A stretch of 63,058 bases of DNA from an uncultured Methylocystaceae bacterium (lineage in GTDB: Bacteria; Pseudomonadota; Alphaproteobacteria; Rhizobiales; Beijerinckiaceae), in NCBI GenBank assembly GCA_937870755.1, contig CALMZV010000063.1:1-63058 (forward strand), given 5' to 3'. How positions within the stretch are numbered: position 1 is the stretch's first letter; each line of letters begins with the position of its first letter. Position numbers and translations under genes: made by a program. A model generated the notes under the pieces. That model saw only the letters and a list, made by a program, of their open reading frames with translations, had not been told where the DNA came from and did no database searches. Below, in pieces: positions 35,468-44,291 of the stretch.

Positions 35468-37465
35468 ATGTGCGGAATCGCCGGATTTCTGGTCGGCGAA
35501 GGCGCAAACCGCCTCGAAGGCGTCGACGGTCCCGCGCTGCTTGCCGCGATGGGCGCGGCGATCGCGCATCGAGGACCGGACGATTCGGGCGTGTTCTTCC
35601 AGCGTGCGGAAGGCGTCGGCCTGTCCCATCGCCGCCTGTCGATCATCGATCTTTCGCCCGCCGGCCATCAGCCGATGGCGTCGGCCTGCGGCCGCTACAC
35701 GCTGGTCTACAACGGCGAACTCTACAACTTCGCGGAGCTCAGGAGCGACCTTGAGAAGGCTGGCCGCGCGCCGGTCTGGCGCGGCGGCTCGGACACCGAA
35801 GTCATGCTCGCGTGTTTCTCGGCCTGGGGCGTGGAGGCGTCGCTGGCGCGGTTCGACGGCATGTTCGCTTTCGCCGTGTGGGACGGCCAGGCGCGCCGAC
35901 TGACGCTCGCGCGCGACCGCGCAGGCGAAAAGCCGCTCTATTACGGGCTCGTGGGCGGCGCGCTGGTGTTCGGCTCCGAGTTGCGCGCGCTCTGCGCCTT
36001 TCCCGGCTTCGATCGCACGATCGACGCTCGGGCGCTCGGGCGCTACATTCGTTTTCTCGCCACGCCCTCGCCGGATTCGATTTTCGCGGGCGTGCGCAAA
36101 CTGCCGCCCGGCCAGTTTCTCGTCGTTGCGCGCGCCGATCTCGCCGCCGGCCTGCCGGCGCCGCGCGCCTTCTGGCGCGCGACCGAGGTTTTCGCGCAGG
36201 CGCGCGCGAACGAATTTTCCGGAACGATGGAGGCCGCGGTCGATCGGCTCGACGAAATCCTGCGCCGCGCGATCGCGCAGCGCGTCGTGGCGGACGTGCC
36301 GCTCGGCGCCTTTCTGTCGGGCGGATTCGATTCCACGCTGATCGTCGCCCTCATGCAGGCCGAAGCCGCGCGGCCGGTGCGCACATTCACCATCGGCTTC
36401 GATGATCCGGCCTTCGACGAATCGCCGCACGCCGCCGCCGTCGCGCGTCATCTTGGAACCGACCATGTCGCGGCGCGCGTCACCTCGAAAGAGGCGATGG
36501 ACACGATCGCGCGCCTGCCGGCGATCTACGACGAGCCGTTCGCCGATTCCTCGCAGATACCGACCGCCATTCTGTGCGCGCTGGTGCGCGAGCGCATGAC
36601 GGTCGCGCTGTCGGGCGACGCGGGCGATGAATTGTTTGGCGGCTATCAGCGCTATTTCGCCACCGCGCAGGGCTGGAAATATATCGCCGCCGCGCCCGCG
36701 CCGCTGCGCAGGGCCGCCGCGCAGGCCTATCTGGCGACGACCAGGACATTGCCCGCCGCGCTCACCGGGCGCCGAAATGGTCTGCTGAAGGCGCTCAATC
36801 CCGATTTCGCGCCCAAGATCGCCGGCGCCCTCGCCGCGCGTGACGAATGGGAGCTGTACGAAGGATTTCTCGCCGGTCTGGGCGCCGCGCCCGACATACT
36901 GGCGGACAGGGCCCACGATTTCCGCCCGCCGCAGGCGTCGGCGTGGAGCGCGCTCCAGGGCGACGTCTTCCACAAGATGATGCTCATGGATTTCGTCGGC
37001 TATCTGCCGGACGACATTCTGGTGAAGGTCGATCGCGCCGCGATGGCGGTCGGGCTCGAAACGCGCGTGCCGTTTCTCGATCCCGATGTCGTCGCCTTCG
37101 CGTGGAGCCTGCCGCTGGCGATGAAGGTGGAGGCCGGGCGCGGCAAGCTCATCCTGCGCAAACTCGTCGAACGCTACGTGCCGACGGCGCTCATGGAGCG
37201 GCCGAAACAGGGGTTCGGCCTGCCGCTCGGCGACTGGCTGCGTGGCCCGCTGCGCGACTGGGCAGAGGAACTCCTGAGCGAACGGCGCCTGCGCGCGGAC
37301 GGCTTCTTCGATGCGCGCGCGGTTCGCGCGCTATGGGAGAACCACCTGGCGGGCGCCAACAAAGGCCAGCCGCGCGTGTGGCCGATTCTCATGTTCAACG
37401 CCTGGTTCGAGGCTATGGGCCGGGCGCCCACGCGGCCCTTGCCGCAAGCCGCCCCGGCGCTGTAG
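35468..37465 (+). CDS. asnB: Asparagine synthetase (glutamine-hydrolysing)
   Basis: A 665-residue AsnB-type amidotransferase. The N-terminal Cys2 in MCGIAGF is the glutaminase nucleophile; HRGPDDSG and NGELYNF follow. The ATP pyrophosphatase motif is LSGGFDST (about 283-290), where SGGxDS is the rule, and [14 protein letters not shown] is the synthetase block. It normally amidates aspartate, but paralogues in polysaccharide loci amidate sugar acids such as uronic acids. A GTG-started UDP-uronate-type epimerase follows 34 bases later, so an amide-forming role on a surface sugar is possible. The ATG was placed by the catalytic Cys2 requirement. Confidence 0.92.
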   Translation: MCGIAGFLVGEGANRLEGVDGPALLAAMGAAIAHRGPDDSGVFFQRAEGVGLSHRRLSIIDLSPAGHQPMASACGRYTLVYNGELYNFAELRSDLEKAGRAPVWRGGSDTEVMLACFSAWGVEASLARFDGMFAFAVWDGQARRLTLARDRAGEKPLYYGLVGGALVFGSELRALCAFPGFDRTIDARALGRYIRFLATPSPDSIFAGVRKLPPGQFLVVARADLAAGLPAPRAFWRATEVFAQARANEFSGTMEAAVDRLDEILRRAIAQRVVADVPLGAFLSGGFDSTLIVALMQAEAARPVRTFTIGFDDPAFDESPHAAAVARHLGTDHVAARVTSKEAMDTIARLPAIYDEPFADSSQIPTAILCALVRERMTVALSGDAGDELFGGYQRYFATAQGWKYIAAAPAPLRRAAAQAYLATTRTLPAALTGRRNGLLKALNPDFAPKIAGALAARDEWELYEGFLAGLGAAPDILADRAHDFRPPQASAWSALQGDVFHKMMLMDFVGYLPDDILVKVDRAAMAVGLETRVPFLDPDVVAFAWSLPLAMKVEAGRGKLILRKLVERYVPTALMERPKQGFGLPLGDWLRGPLRDWAEELLSERRLRADGFFDARAVRALWENHLAGANKGQPRVWPILMFNAWFEAMGRAPTRPLPQAAPAL

Positions 37466-37499
37466 AGCAGGCGGCGGATCGGCCGCCGAGGGAGTTATC

Positions 37500-38555
37500 G
37501 TGAACGCATCCGCGAACCATGACGGACCGCGCCGCACGTTCGCCGCGCCCCAGAAGATTCTCGTCACGGGAACGGCGGGCTTCATCGGGTTTTCGCTGGC
37601 GCGCCGGCTCCTGGCCGACGGCCATGCGGTGTGCGGCGTCGACGGCATGACGCCCTATTACGATGTCGCGCTCAAGCAACGCCGCCACGCGATGCTGCGC
37701 GAATCGAACCGGTTCGTGGCGCACGAATTCATGCTGGAGGATGCGCAGGCCACGCTGCGCGCGGCGCAATCGTTTGCGCCCGACATAGTGGTGCATCTGG
37801 CCGCGCAGGCCGGCGTGCGTTACAGCCTGGAAAATCCCCGCGCCTATATCGACGCCAATCTCGTCGGCACGTTCAACGTGATGGAGGCCGTGCGCGTCGT
37901 GCGGCCGGCCCATTTCCTGCTCGCCTCCACCAGTTCCGTTTACGGCGGCAACGTCGACATGCCGTTCGGCGAGCGCGATTCGACCGACCATCCGCTCACG
38001 CTCTATGCGGCGACCAAGAAGGCGACGGAGGCGATGTCGCATTCCTACGCCCATGTGTGGGGCCTGCCGACGACGGCGTTCCGCTTCTTCACCGTCTACG
38101 GCCCGTGGGGCCGGCCGGACATGGCGCTGTTCAAATTCGTCGACGCGATTCTCAACGACCGGCCGATCGAGATTTACGGCAACGGCGAGATGTCGCGCGA
38201 CTTCACCTACATCGACGATCTGGTGGAGGCGATCGTGCGCTTGCTGCCGGCTGCGCCGGTGGTGGGCGAGCGCGCGGCGGCGGGGCCGGATTCGCTGTCG
38301 GGGTCGGCGCCGTGGCGCGTGGTGAACATCGGCGGCGGCGAGCCGGTCGGGCTGATGACCTACGTCGCCACCATCGAGAAACACCTGGGGCGCGAAGCGA
38401 AGAAGATCATGCTGCCGATGCAGACGGGCGATGTGCCGGCGACGTTCGCGCGCGCCGATCTTCTGAAATCGCTCACCGGGTTCAAGCCGGCGACCAGCGT
38501 CGACGAGGGCGTCGGGCGCTTCGTCGAATGGTATCGCGCCTACCACAACCTCTGA
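37500..38555 (+). CDS. NAD-dependent nucleotide-sugar epimerase (UDP-glucuronate 4-epimerase-like)
   Basis: A 351-residue extended [18 protein letters not shown] (about 20-34) binds [26 protein letters not shown] is typical of UDP-glucuronate/UDP-GlcNAcA 4-epimerases (LspL/WbpP-like), as are [16 protein letters not shown], the catalytic [10 protein letters not shown] and [12 protein letters not shown]. It likely makes UDP-galacturonate from UDP-glucuronate for surface polysaccharide. GTG at 37500 follows GAGGGAG at good spacing. The next gene, a glycosyltransferase, starts 16 bases after its stop. Confidence 0.9.
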   Translation: MNASANHDGPRRTFAAPQKILVTGTAGFIGFSLARRLLADGHAVCGVDGMTPYYDVALKQRRHAMLRESNRFVAHEFMLEDAQATLRAAQSFAPDIVVHLAAQAGVRYSLENPRAYIDANLVGTFNVMEAVRVVRPAHFLLASTSSVYGGNVDMPFGERDSTDHPLTLYAATKKATEAMSHSYAHVWGLPTTAFRFFTVYGPWGRPDMALFKFVDAILNDRPIEIYGNGEMSRDFTYIDDLVEAIVRLLPAAPVVGERAAAGPDSLSGSAPWRVVNIGGGEPVGLMTYVATIEKHLGREAKKIMLPMQTGDVPATFARADLLKSLTGFKPATSVDEGVGRFVEWYRAYHNL

Positions 38556-38571
38556 GCGCGGAGGAGGACGC

Positions 38572-39690
38572 ATGGCGCGCATCGTCGTCGTCGCGGGCCT
38601 GCCCTCGTCGCTCGTCAATTTTCGCGGACCGCTGATCGAGGCCATGCGCGCAAACGGCCACGAGGTTCACGCCGCCGGTCCGCCGGCCGATGCGCATACG
38701 CTCGAATGGCTTTCTGCGCGCGGCGTCGCCTATCACCCCGTCGAACTTGCGCGCACCGGCCTTTCGGTCGCCGGCGACATCGGCACGTTCCTCGGCCTGC
38801 GGCGGGTGTTTCGCGCGGTGCGGCCCGACGTCGTCTTCGCTTATACGATCAAGCCGGTTGTCTATGGCATGCTGGCGGCGGCGTCCGCCGGCGCGCCGCG
38901 GCGCTACGCGCTCGTCACCGGGCTCGGCTTCGCCTTCACCGACGGCGATGGCAGCGGCAAGCGGCGCCTTTCCCAGGCGATCGCCTCGCTGCTTTATGCG
39001 GTCGCGCTGCGGCTGGCCACGGGCGTATTCTTTCAGAACCCCGACGACGCGGCGCTGTTTCGCGCGCGTCGACTGCTGCCCGCGCGTCTGCAACCGCGGA
39101 TCGTCAACGGTTCGGGCGTGGACCTCGCGCAGTTTCCCGTCGCGCCGCAGCCGCCGGCGCCGCGCTTCCTGATGATCTCGCGCCTCGTCGCCGACAAGGG
39201 CGTGCGCGAATTCGTGGCGGCCGCGCGCATCGTGCGACGCCGGCGCCCCGATGCGACCTTCGACCTCGTCGGCCCGACCGATCCCAATCCGGCCGCCATT
39301 CCCGCCAGTCTGATTCCGGACGCCGTCGCCGACGGCGCCGTCGTCTATCATGGCGAAACGCGCGACGTGCGGCCATTTCTCGCCAATGCGTCGGTCTATG
39401 TCCTGCCGTCCTACCGCGAAGGCACGCCGCGCACGGTTCTGGAGGCGATGGCGACCGGTCGCGCGGTGATCACCACGGACGCCCCGGGCTGCCGCGAAAC
39501 GGTGCGCGACGGCGACAACGGGTTTCTTGTGCCCGTGCGCGATGCGGACGCGCTCGCACGCGCCATGCTGCGGCTGATCGAAGATCCGGCGCTCGGCGCC
39601 GAAATGGGACGGCGCGCGCGCGCGCGCTGCGAAGAAAAATACGACGTGCGCAAGGTCAACGCCGCCATGCTCGATCATATGCGGCTGTGA
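38572..39690 (+). CDS. Glycosyltransferase family 4 (CapM/PglA-like)
   Basis: A 372-residue GT-B fold transferase. The N-terminal acceptor domain begins RIVVVAGLPSSLVNFRGPLIEAM and has FAYTIKPVVYGMLAA; the donor domain carries MISRLVADKGVREFVAAA and the retaining E-x7-E motif in SYREGTPRTVLEAMATGR. Proteins of this CapM/PglA branch add an N-acetylated hexosamine to a lipid-linked first sugar in the cytoplasm. It is probably cotranscribed with the epimerase. Acceptor and donor sugars are not known; the bacillosamine-like genes further on would fit a PglA-type second step. Confidence 0.9.
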   Translation: MARIVVVAGLPSSLVNFRGPLIEAMRANGHEVHAAGPPADAHTLEWLSARGVAYHPVELARTGLSVAGDIGTFLGLRRVFRAVRPDVVFAYTIKPVVYGMLAAASAGAPRRYALVTGLGFAFTDGDGSGKRRLSQAIASLLYAVALRLATGVFFQNPDDAALFRARRLLPARLQPRIVNGSGVDLAQFPVAPQPPAPRFLMISRLVADKGVREFVAAARIVRRRRPDATFDLVGPTDPNPAAIPASLIPDAVADGAVVYHGETRDVRPFLANASVYVLPSYREGTPRTVLEAMATGRAVITTDAPGCRETVRDGDNGFLVPVRDADALARAMLRLIEDPALGAEMGRRARARCEEKYDVRKVNAAMLDHMRL

Positions 39691-39717
39691 GGCGATTGCG
39701 AGCCAAGCGCCGATTTT

Positions 39718-41046
39718 CTAGCGCGGCTGGCGCGCGCCACGCACGGGCGCCGACGCAAGCATGGCGCAGGCGATGGCGAAAACGACCGACAGGGCGGACG
39801 TGCGCAGCGGATAGTCCCAGAACGAATGGACGACCAGCTGCGCCACGACGATGAACGCCGCATTGCGCCGAGCGCGCGTGTCCGCATCGGGTTCGGACAA
39901 GTTCGCCTTCAACGCGCGCGCCGTCAGCGCCATCCAGCCGGTCATGGCGAGCAGGCCGGCGAGGCCGGTCTCGATCACGATTTCCAGCGGGTCGAAATGC
40001 GCGTGATTGACGACGGCCGGCAGCAACGTGCCTGCGGTCTGGAACAGTGGGAACACGCGCTCGAACGTTCCCAGCCCCGAGCCGAACGGAAAGAACGCCC
40101 AGGCGGCGGTCGCCGAAACGCCCGCGATCATCGCGCGCGCGCCGCCGATCAGCTCGTCGCTGGCGAAGCGCGCCAGGATCGTATCCAGGCCGAAGGCCAG
40201 CGCCAGAGCGGCGACGACGAGAACGGCGCCGATCGCGAGCGCATAAAGGCGCGCCCGACCGCGCGCGAGCGACAACCCGTCCCGCAGCAGAAACAGGTAG
40301 GACAGCGCCCACGACAGCGCGCCGAGCGCGAGCGCCGAGCGCGACCCCGTCGTCATCAGGCCGAGGAGCACGAGCAGATAAAAGCCGGAGAGCGCGGCGA
40401 GCGCCAGGCCGCCGCGCTTTGCGCGCTGCTGACGATAGACGACCGCGGCCAGCGGAATGAGCGAATAGAGAAACGCCGCGTTATGGTTCTTGTTGGCGAA
40501 AAATCCGACGCCGAAATACGGATTGGTCGGCGCATGGAACCGCAAGGCGCTCTCCGGCCCTTCGATGACCTGCAGAAAGTCGACCGCGATCGAAATGGCG
40601 CCGATCGCCAGAACGAGCAGCAGAAGATTGGAGCGCTGCCGGCGGTCGCACATGAGAAAGCCGAAAAAGGCGGCGATTGGCGGCAGCAGCGCAAAGGCCA
40701 CACGCTCGGTCGCCCACGGGCTGATCGACACGCCAAGCCATGGCGGCGCGATTTGCGCGCTGGCGTAGGTTTCCAGAACGGCGCCGCGACCGGGCAGCGC
40801 CGACCAGACCGCCGGCGGCAGCGGAATCAGTTGTGCGATCGGAATGGCGACGATCAGACCGATCAGCGCCAGCGTCCATCGGTCGACCGCGGCGTAAACC
40901 CGCCGCGCATGCGCCACCAGCAGGACGACGAGCGGCGCCCACGCAAATTGCACGATGGAATCGGAAACGACGCCCTTCTGCGTGGCGCCTCCAAAAAAAA
41001 GCGACGCCGCGATGGCGGCGCCGCAAACGATACCGGTCCAGCGCAC
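39718..41046 (-). CDS. O-antigen ligase/polymerase-like membrane protein
   Basis: A 442-residue integral membrane protein with about ten hydrophobic segments and a Wzy/WaaL-type large loop. NHAHFDPLEIVIETGLAGLLAM near residue 350 matches the O-antigen ligase domain block with the conserved His, Glu and Gly. It would join or polymerise lipid-linked glycan on the periplasmic face. The GTG start has no obvious ribosome site, but the preceding leftward gene stops 15 bases upstream, suggesting coupling. It is convergent with the GT4 gene. Whether it is polymerase or ligase is open, since a second such protein is encoded at 61396. Confidence 0.85.
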   Translation of the reverse strand: MRWTGIVCGAAIAASLFFGGATQKGVVSDSIVQFAWAPLVVLLVAHARRVYAAVDRWTLALIGLIVAIPIAQLIPLPPAVWSALPGRGAVLETYASAQIAPPWLGVSISPWATERVAFALLPPIAAFFGFLMCDRRQRSNLLLLVLAIGAISIAVDFLQVIEGPESALRFHAPTNPYFGVGFFANKNHNAAFLYSLIPLAAVVYRQQRAKRGGLALAALSGFYLLVLLGLMTTGSRSALALGALSWALSYLFLLRDGLSLARGRARLYALAIGAVLVVAALALAFGLDTILARFASDELIGGARAMIAGVSATAAWAFFPFGSGLGTFERVFPLFQTAGTLLPAVVNHAHFDPLEIVIETGLAGLLAMTGWMALTARALKANLSEPDADTRARRNAAFIVVAQLVVHSFWDYPLRTSALSVVFAIACAMLASAPVRGARQPR

Positions 41047-41061
41047 GTCGGCGATGGACGG

Positions 41062-41598
41062 TCAGTGGCTCAGGAACGGCATGCAGGCGACGCCGCACTC
41101 CAACCCGTGCTTGCCGTTATGAACGGCAAGGCCGATGCCGAGACCCGCGCCGGCGACCACGACGCCGCCAGCGACCCACAGCGGATGTTCCGGCGGCGGG
41201 GGGGGCGGGGCGAAATTGGTCTGGGGCGCGCGCTGCGCCACGACGGCCGGATCGAGCGTCGCCTGCGCGGCGCAGATCGCTCCGTCCTTGGCGACGAGCT
41301 TCATCATCGAGCCTGCGGCGGCCTGGGTCACGACCTTCTGGCCGACGACGATGCTGGCCGAGCCCTCGCGCACGAGCACCCGGTCGCCGACCGAGAGCGC
41401 GGCGCCGTCGGTCGCTTCGGCGAACGAACCGCCGCGCGAGACCAGAACGCTGGCGCCACGCGCCGACAAATGGGCCGCGCCGGCGGCGCACGCCATCTCG
41501 ACAGGCTGCGCCTGCCGCGGCGCGCCGATCGACTGCGCCTGAACCACGCTGGGCGCGCACAGACTGGCGGCCACAAGAACGCAGAACGCCTTTTTCAT
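41062..41598 (-). CDS. Hypothetical exported protein with C-terminal membrane segment
   Basis: A 178-residue protein with a Sec signal (MKKAFCVLVAASLCAPSVVQAQ), a central region rich in small beta-type segments (SVGDRVLVREGSASIVVGQKVVTQ, reminiscent of FecR-type beta repeats), a Pro run at about 133-138, and a glycine-rich hydrophobic segment WVAGGVVVAGAGLGIGLAV near the C terminus. Four or five cysteines are spread through it. The ATG at 41598 has GAGGA seven bases upstream; a TTG at 41604 is less likely. It precedes the O-antigen ligase-like gene in a leftward pair, so it may assist polysaccharide assembly at the membrane. The family is not firmly recognised. Confidence 0.75.
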   Translation of the reverse strand: MKKAFCVLVAASLCAPSVVQAQSIGAPRQAQPVEMACAAGAAHLSARGASVLVSRGGSFAEATDGAALSVGDRVLVREGSASIVVGQKVVTQAAAGSMMKLVAKDGAICAAQATLDPAVVAQRAPQTNFAPPPPPPEHPLWVAGGVVVAGAGLGIGLAVHNGKHGLECGVACMPFLSH

Positions 41599-41778
41599 CG
41601 GCAAATCCTCACCCTCGCAAAGCGATCCTTAGATCAACGGAGTGGACCTTTAACACAACAAGCCGATTTGTCCAACTTGCGAATCCGCCGCGCGCGGCTC
41701 AATCTGCCGCAAAGAGAGGTTGCGACGAATGGGCGCGCGGCGCGCATCGATCGCGGGGAAAGAGCGATCGCTTTCCAT

Positions 41779-42477
41779 ATGAAATCGAATCTGGTGGCGC
41801 GCGAAGGCGGGATTGATCGCGGAACGGCTTCGGACCGCGGGACACTTGTCATTGTCGGCGCCGGCGGACACGCCACGAGTTGCGCAGATGTCGCGCGTTC
41901 GGCGGGATACGGGCGCATCTGGTTCGTGGATGCGCGCAAGGCTGGCGCGCGGCTGCTGGACTGGGACATCGTCGGCGATGTGGCCGACGTTTATACGCCA
42001 GGGGGCGAGGTTTTGGTTGCGATTGGCGACAACGCCAGCCGCCAGCGCGTGTGCGAAGACATTTCCCGGCGCTTTCCCGACTGTCGCTTCCCCCCCGTCG
42101 TGCATGCGACGGCGTCGATCTCGCCTTATGCGCGGATCGAAGAGGGCGCGGTCGCGATGGCCGGCGCAGTGGTGGGGCCGAATTCGCGCTGCGGGCGGTT
42201 CTGCATCGTCAATACCCGCGCCTCGATCGACCACGACTGCGTCATGGAAGATTTTTCGTCTATCGCGCCGGGCGCGGTGACCGGCGGGGGCGTCCGCATC
42301 GGCCTTCGTTCGGCCGTCGGCATCGGCGCGGTCGTTCGCCACGGCGTTGTCATCGGCGACGATTGCGTCGTGGGCGCAAACAGTTACGTGCATGGCCACA
42401 TGACGAACAATATCGTTTGTTACGGGTCGCCGGCGCGGGTGGTTCGCGGGCGAAATCTGGATGATCGGTATCTTTAG
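41779..42477 (+). CDS. NeuD/PglD-family sugar O/N-acetyltransferase
   Basis: A 232-residue protein with an N-terminal nucleotide-sugar-binding domain (LVIVGAGGHATSCADVA, about 23-39) and a C-terminal left-handed beta-helix of hexapeptide repeats. The catalytic His in NTRASIDHDC (His152) matches PglD, which uses acetyl-CoA to acetylate the 4-amino group of UDP-4-amino sugars. Together with the CapD-like dehydratase (48658) and the DegT aminotransferase (50608) it would complete a bacillosamine-type pathway. A GGGGAAAG ribosome site precedes the ATG and falls in a short inverted repeat (41757-41776) that might hide it. Confidence 0.87.
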   Translation: MKSNLVAREGGIDRGTASDRGTLVIVGAGGHATSCADVARSAGYGRIWFVDARKAGARLLDWDIVGDVADVYTPGGEVLVAIGDNASRQRVCEDISRRFPDCRFPPVVHATASISPYARIEEGAVAMAGAVVGPNSRCGRFCIVNTRASIDHDCVMEDFSSIAPGAVTGGGVRIGLRSAVGIGAVVRHGVVIGDDCVVGANSYVHGHMTNNIVCYGSPARVVRGRNLDDRYL

Positions 42478-42514
42478 GTCGGTCGGAACGGCGGCCGAGG
42501 CGCTTCATGGTATT

Positions 42515-42543
42515 TTAACGCCAAGCGGTTAATTCCATTAACC
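42515..42543. promoter_or_regulatory. Cluster of TTAAC/GTTAA half-sites with perfect inverted repeat
   Basis: GGTTAAT-TCC-ATTAACC (42527-42543) is a perfect inverted repeat with 7-bp arms. A further TTAAC at 42515-42519 faces GTTAA at 42528-42532 eight bases away, making three half-sites in 29 bases. The AT-rich gap leads into the export genes starting at 42661, so this is a candidate control site for polysaccharide export. Confidence 0.5.
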
Positions 42544-42660
42544 TTGTTCGTCATTATTTTTTGCGGCGGCGGTCGTGAGCCACAAATTTTCGCCAGGTCT
42601 CCATGACAGTCCCGGCGACCAGTCGTTTTCAGGCGCGATAGCGCGAGGCAGAGCGAGCCA

Positions 42661-43476
42661 TTGATCGATCTTCATTGTCATTTGCTGCACGGCCTCGACG
42701 ACGGGCCGCGGTCGCTCGAGGAATCGCTGGAGATGGCGCGCCTGATGGTGGCGGACGGCATCGGCGTCGCCGCCTGCACGCCGCACATCATGCCGGGCGT
42801 CTTCAACAACGACGGGCCCACGATCCGCGAGCGCGTGGCCCGGTTGCAGGAGGAACTGGACAGGGCGGGCGTCCCGCTCACTCTGGTCGCCGGCGCGGAC
42901 GTGCACATGGCGCCCAATCTGACGGGCGCGCTGCGCTCGGGCGCCGCGCTCACCATTCACGATTCCGGTTACGTGCTGATCGAGCCGCCGCATCACGTGC
43001 CGCCGCCGCGGATCGACGAGGCGTTCTTCGATTTGATGGCGGCCGGCTACCAGCCCATTCTCACCCATCCCGAAAGGCTGACCTGGATCGAGCGGAAATA
43101 CGACGCCATCGAGCGGTTGTTCGCGGCCGGCGTCTGGATGCAGGTGACCGCCGGTTCGCTCCTCGGCGATTTCGGCCCCGCGCCGAAACATTGGGCGGAG
43201 CGCATTCTCGATGCGGGCATGTGTCACATTCTGGCGACCGATGCCCACAACCCCACCCGCCGTCCGCCGCGGTTGCGGGCCGGATTCGAGGCCGCCAAGG
43301 CGCGCGTCGGATTGGACGAGGCCATCAATTTGGTGGTGCACCGGCCGTTCGGCATATTGGAAAATCGCGGCGTATCCGCTATGCCCCCTCCGGTGGGGGC
43401 TGTCGTAACGGAAGCCGAAAGAAAGCCGCGCGACTTCTGGCGTCGCGTCCTGAAGATGCCCGGCAGGGAGCGATAG
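42661..43476 (+). CDS. CpsB/CapC-type PHP phosphatase (tyrosine-protein phosphatase)
   Basis: A 271-residue metal-dependent phosphatase of the PHP family found in capsule loci. MIDLHCHLLHGLDDGPRS gives the first metal ligands and the family N terminus; CTPHIMPGVF, THPERLTWIE and ATDAHNPTRRPP give the others. Members of this type dephosphorylate the Wzc/CpsD tyrosine kinase, whose gene lies two positions downstream. The TTG start has no strong ribosome site but matches exactly the position where family members begin. It is followed by the Wza-like lipoprotein gene and is therefore the head of the export operon. Confidence 0.9.
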   Translation: MIDLHCHLLHGLDDGPRSLEESLEMARLMVADGIGVAACTPHIMPGVFNNDGPTIRERVARLQEELDRAGVPLTLVAGADVHMAPNLTGALRSGAALTIHDSGYVLIEPPHHVPPPRIDEAFFDLMAAGYQPILTHPERLTWIERKYDAIERLFAAGVWMQVTAGSLLGDFGPAPKHWAERILDAGMCHILATDAHNPTRRPPRLRAGFEAAKARVGLDEAINLVVHRPFGILENRGVSAMPPPVGAVVTEAERKPRDFWRRVLKMPGRER

Positions 43477-43507
43477 CTCGAAATTCGGCGGTCGTGGAGT
43501 ACAGCGC

Positions 43508-44257
43508 ATGACCTATGGGGCCAACGAAATGCAGAGCCGCGCGTCCGCGCGCAGGTCGGGCCCGTTGGCGGGCGCGCTCGTCGCGCTTGCTCTCGCGCTC
43601 GGCGGTTGCAATTCGGTCGGCGGCGGAGACGCGAGCCTGCTCGGCGCCGCGCTGCCCGAGCCCGACAGCGCGCGCGCGTCCGGCGGCCAGGCGCAGAACG
43701 AATATCGCATTTCGCCCAACGACACGATCGAGGTGAACGTCTATCAGGTGCCCAATCTCAGCCGCACCGTGCAGGTGGACGGCGCGGGGCGCATTTCGCT
43801 GCCGCTGATCGGCGCGGTGCTGGCGGCCGGTCGCACGGTCAACGAACTGGAGGGCGACGTCACGCGCCGCTATGGCGCGCGGTACCTGCAATCTCCGCAG
43901 ATTTCGGTGTTTCTGAAGGAATCCGTGGGCCGGCAGATCACGGTCGACGGCGCCGTCAAGAAACCCGGCGTCTACATGCTCAAGGGGCGCACCTCTCTGC
44001 TCCAGGCGCTGGCGCTCGCCGAAGGCATCAATGATGTCGGCGATGTTTCGACCGTCACGTTGTCGCGCACGGCCGACCGCAAGCGCGTGTCCGCCCGTTA
44101 CGATGTCGCGTCCATCCGGGCCGGCCAGACGCCCGACCCGCAGGTGTATGGCGGCGACACGATCACGGTCGACGAATCGGCGGCGCGCCACGGTCTGCAG
44201 GCGTTGAAGGCCGCGGTGCCCGCGGTCATTCAGGTCGGCACCAAGGTGATTCCGTGA
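43508..44257 (+). CDS. Polysaccharide export lipoprotein, Wza-like
   Basis: A 249-residue outer-membrane polysaccharide export protein. A lipoprotein signal ends in LALGGC with Cys34 as the lipidation site. YRISPNDTIEVNVYQVPNLSRTVQVDGAGRISLPLIG is the poly-export domain, then SLBB-type beta-grasp domains (QITVDGAVKKPGVYMLKGRTSLLQALALAEG). It is shorter than E. coli Wza and lacks the C-terminal helix of the octameric barrel, as many OPX proteins do. It would form the periplasmic or outer-membrane channel together with the Wzc-like kinase downstream. Confidence 0.92.
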   Translation: MTYGANEMQSRASARRSGPLAGALVALALALGGCNSVGGGDASLLGAALPEPDSARASGGQAQNEYRISPNDTIEVNVYQVPNLSRTVQVDGAGRISLPLIGAVLAAGRTVNELEGDVTRRYGARYLQSPQISVFLKESVGRQITVDGAVKKPGVYMLKGRTSLLQALALAEGINDVGDVSTVTLSRTADRKRVSARYDVASIRAGQTPDPQVYGGDTITVDESAARHGLQALKAAVPAVIQVGTKVIP

Positions 44258-44291
44258 TCGGGGGGCGCTGTCTGGAGAGCAAGGTGTCTCG

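Noticed and set aside
41757-41776. Hairpin as a riboswitch or thermosensor before the acetyltransferase
   Set aside because: Six-base arms with an eight-base loop overlap the ribosome site, but there is no wider conserved fold; noted only in the gene entry.
42529-42542. CtrA-type site (TTAA-N7-TTAAC)
   Set aside because: The spacing between TTAA and TTAAC is five bases, not seven, so only a generic inverted repeat is reported.
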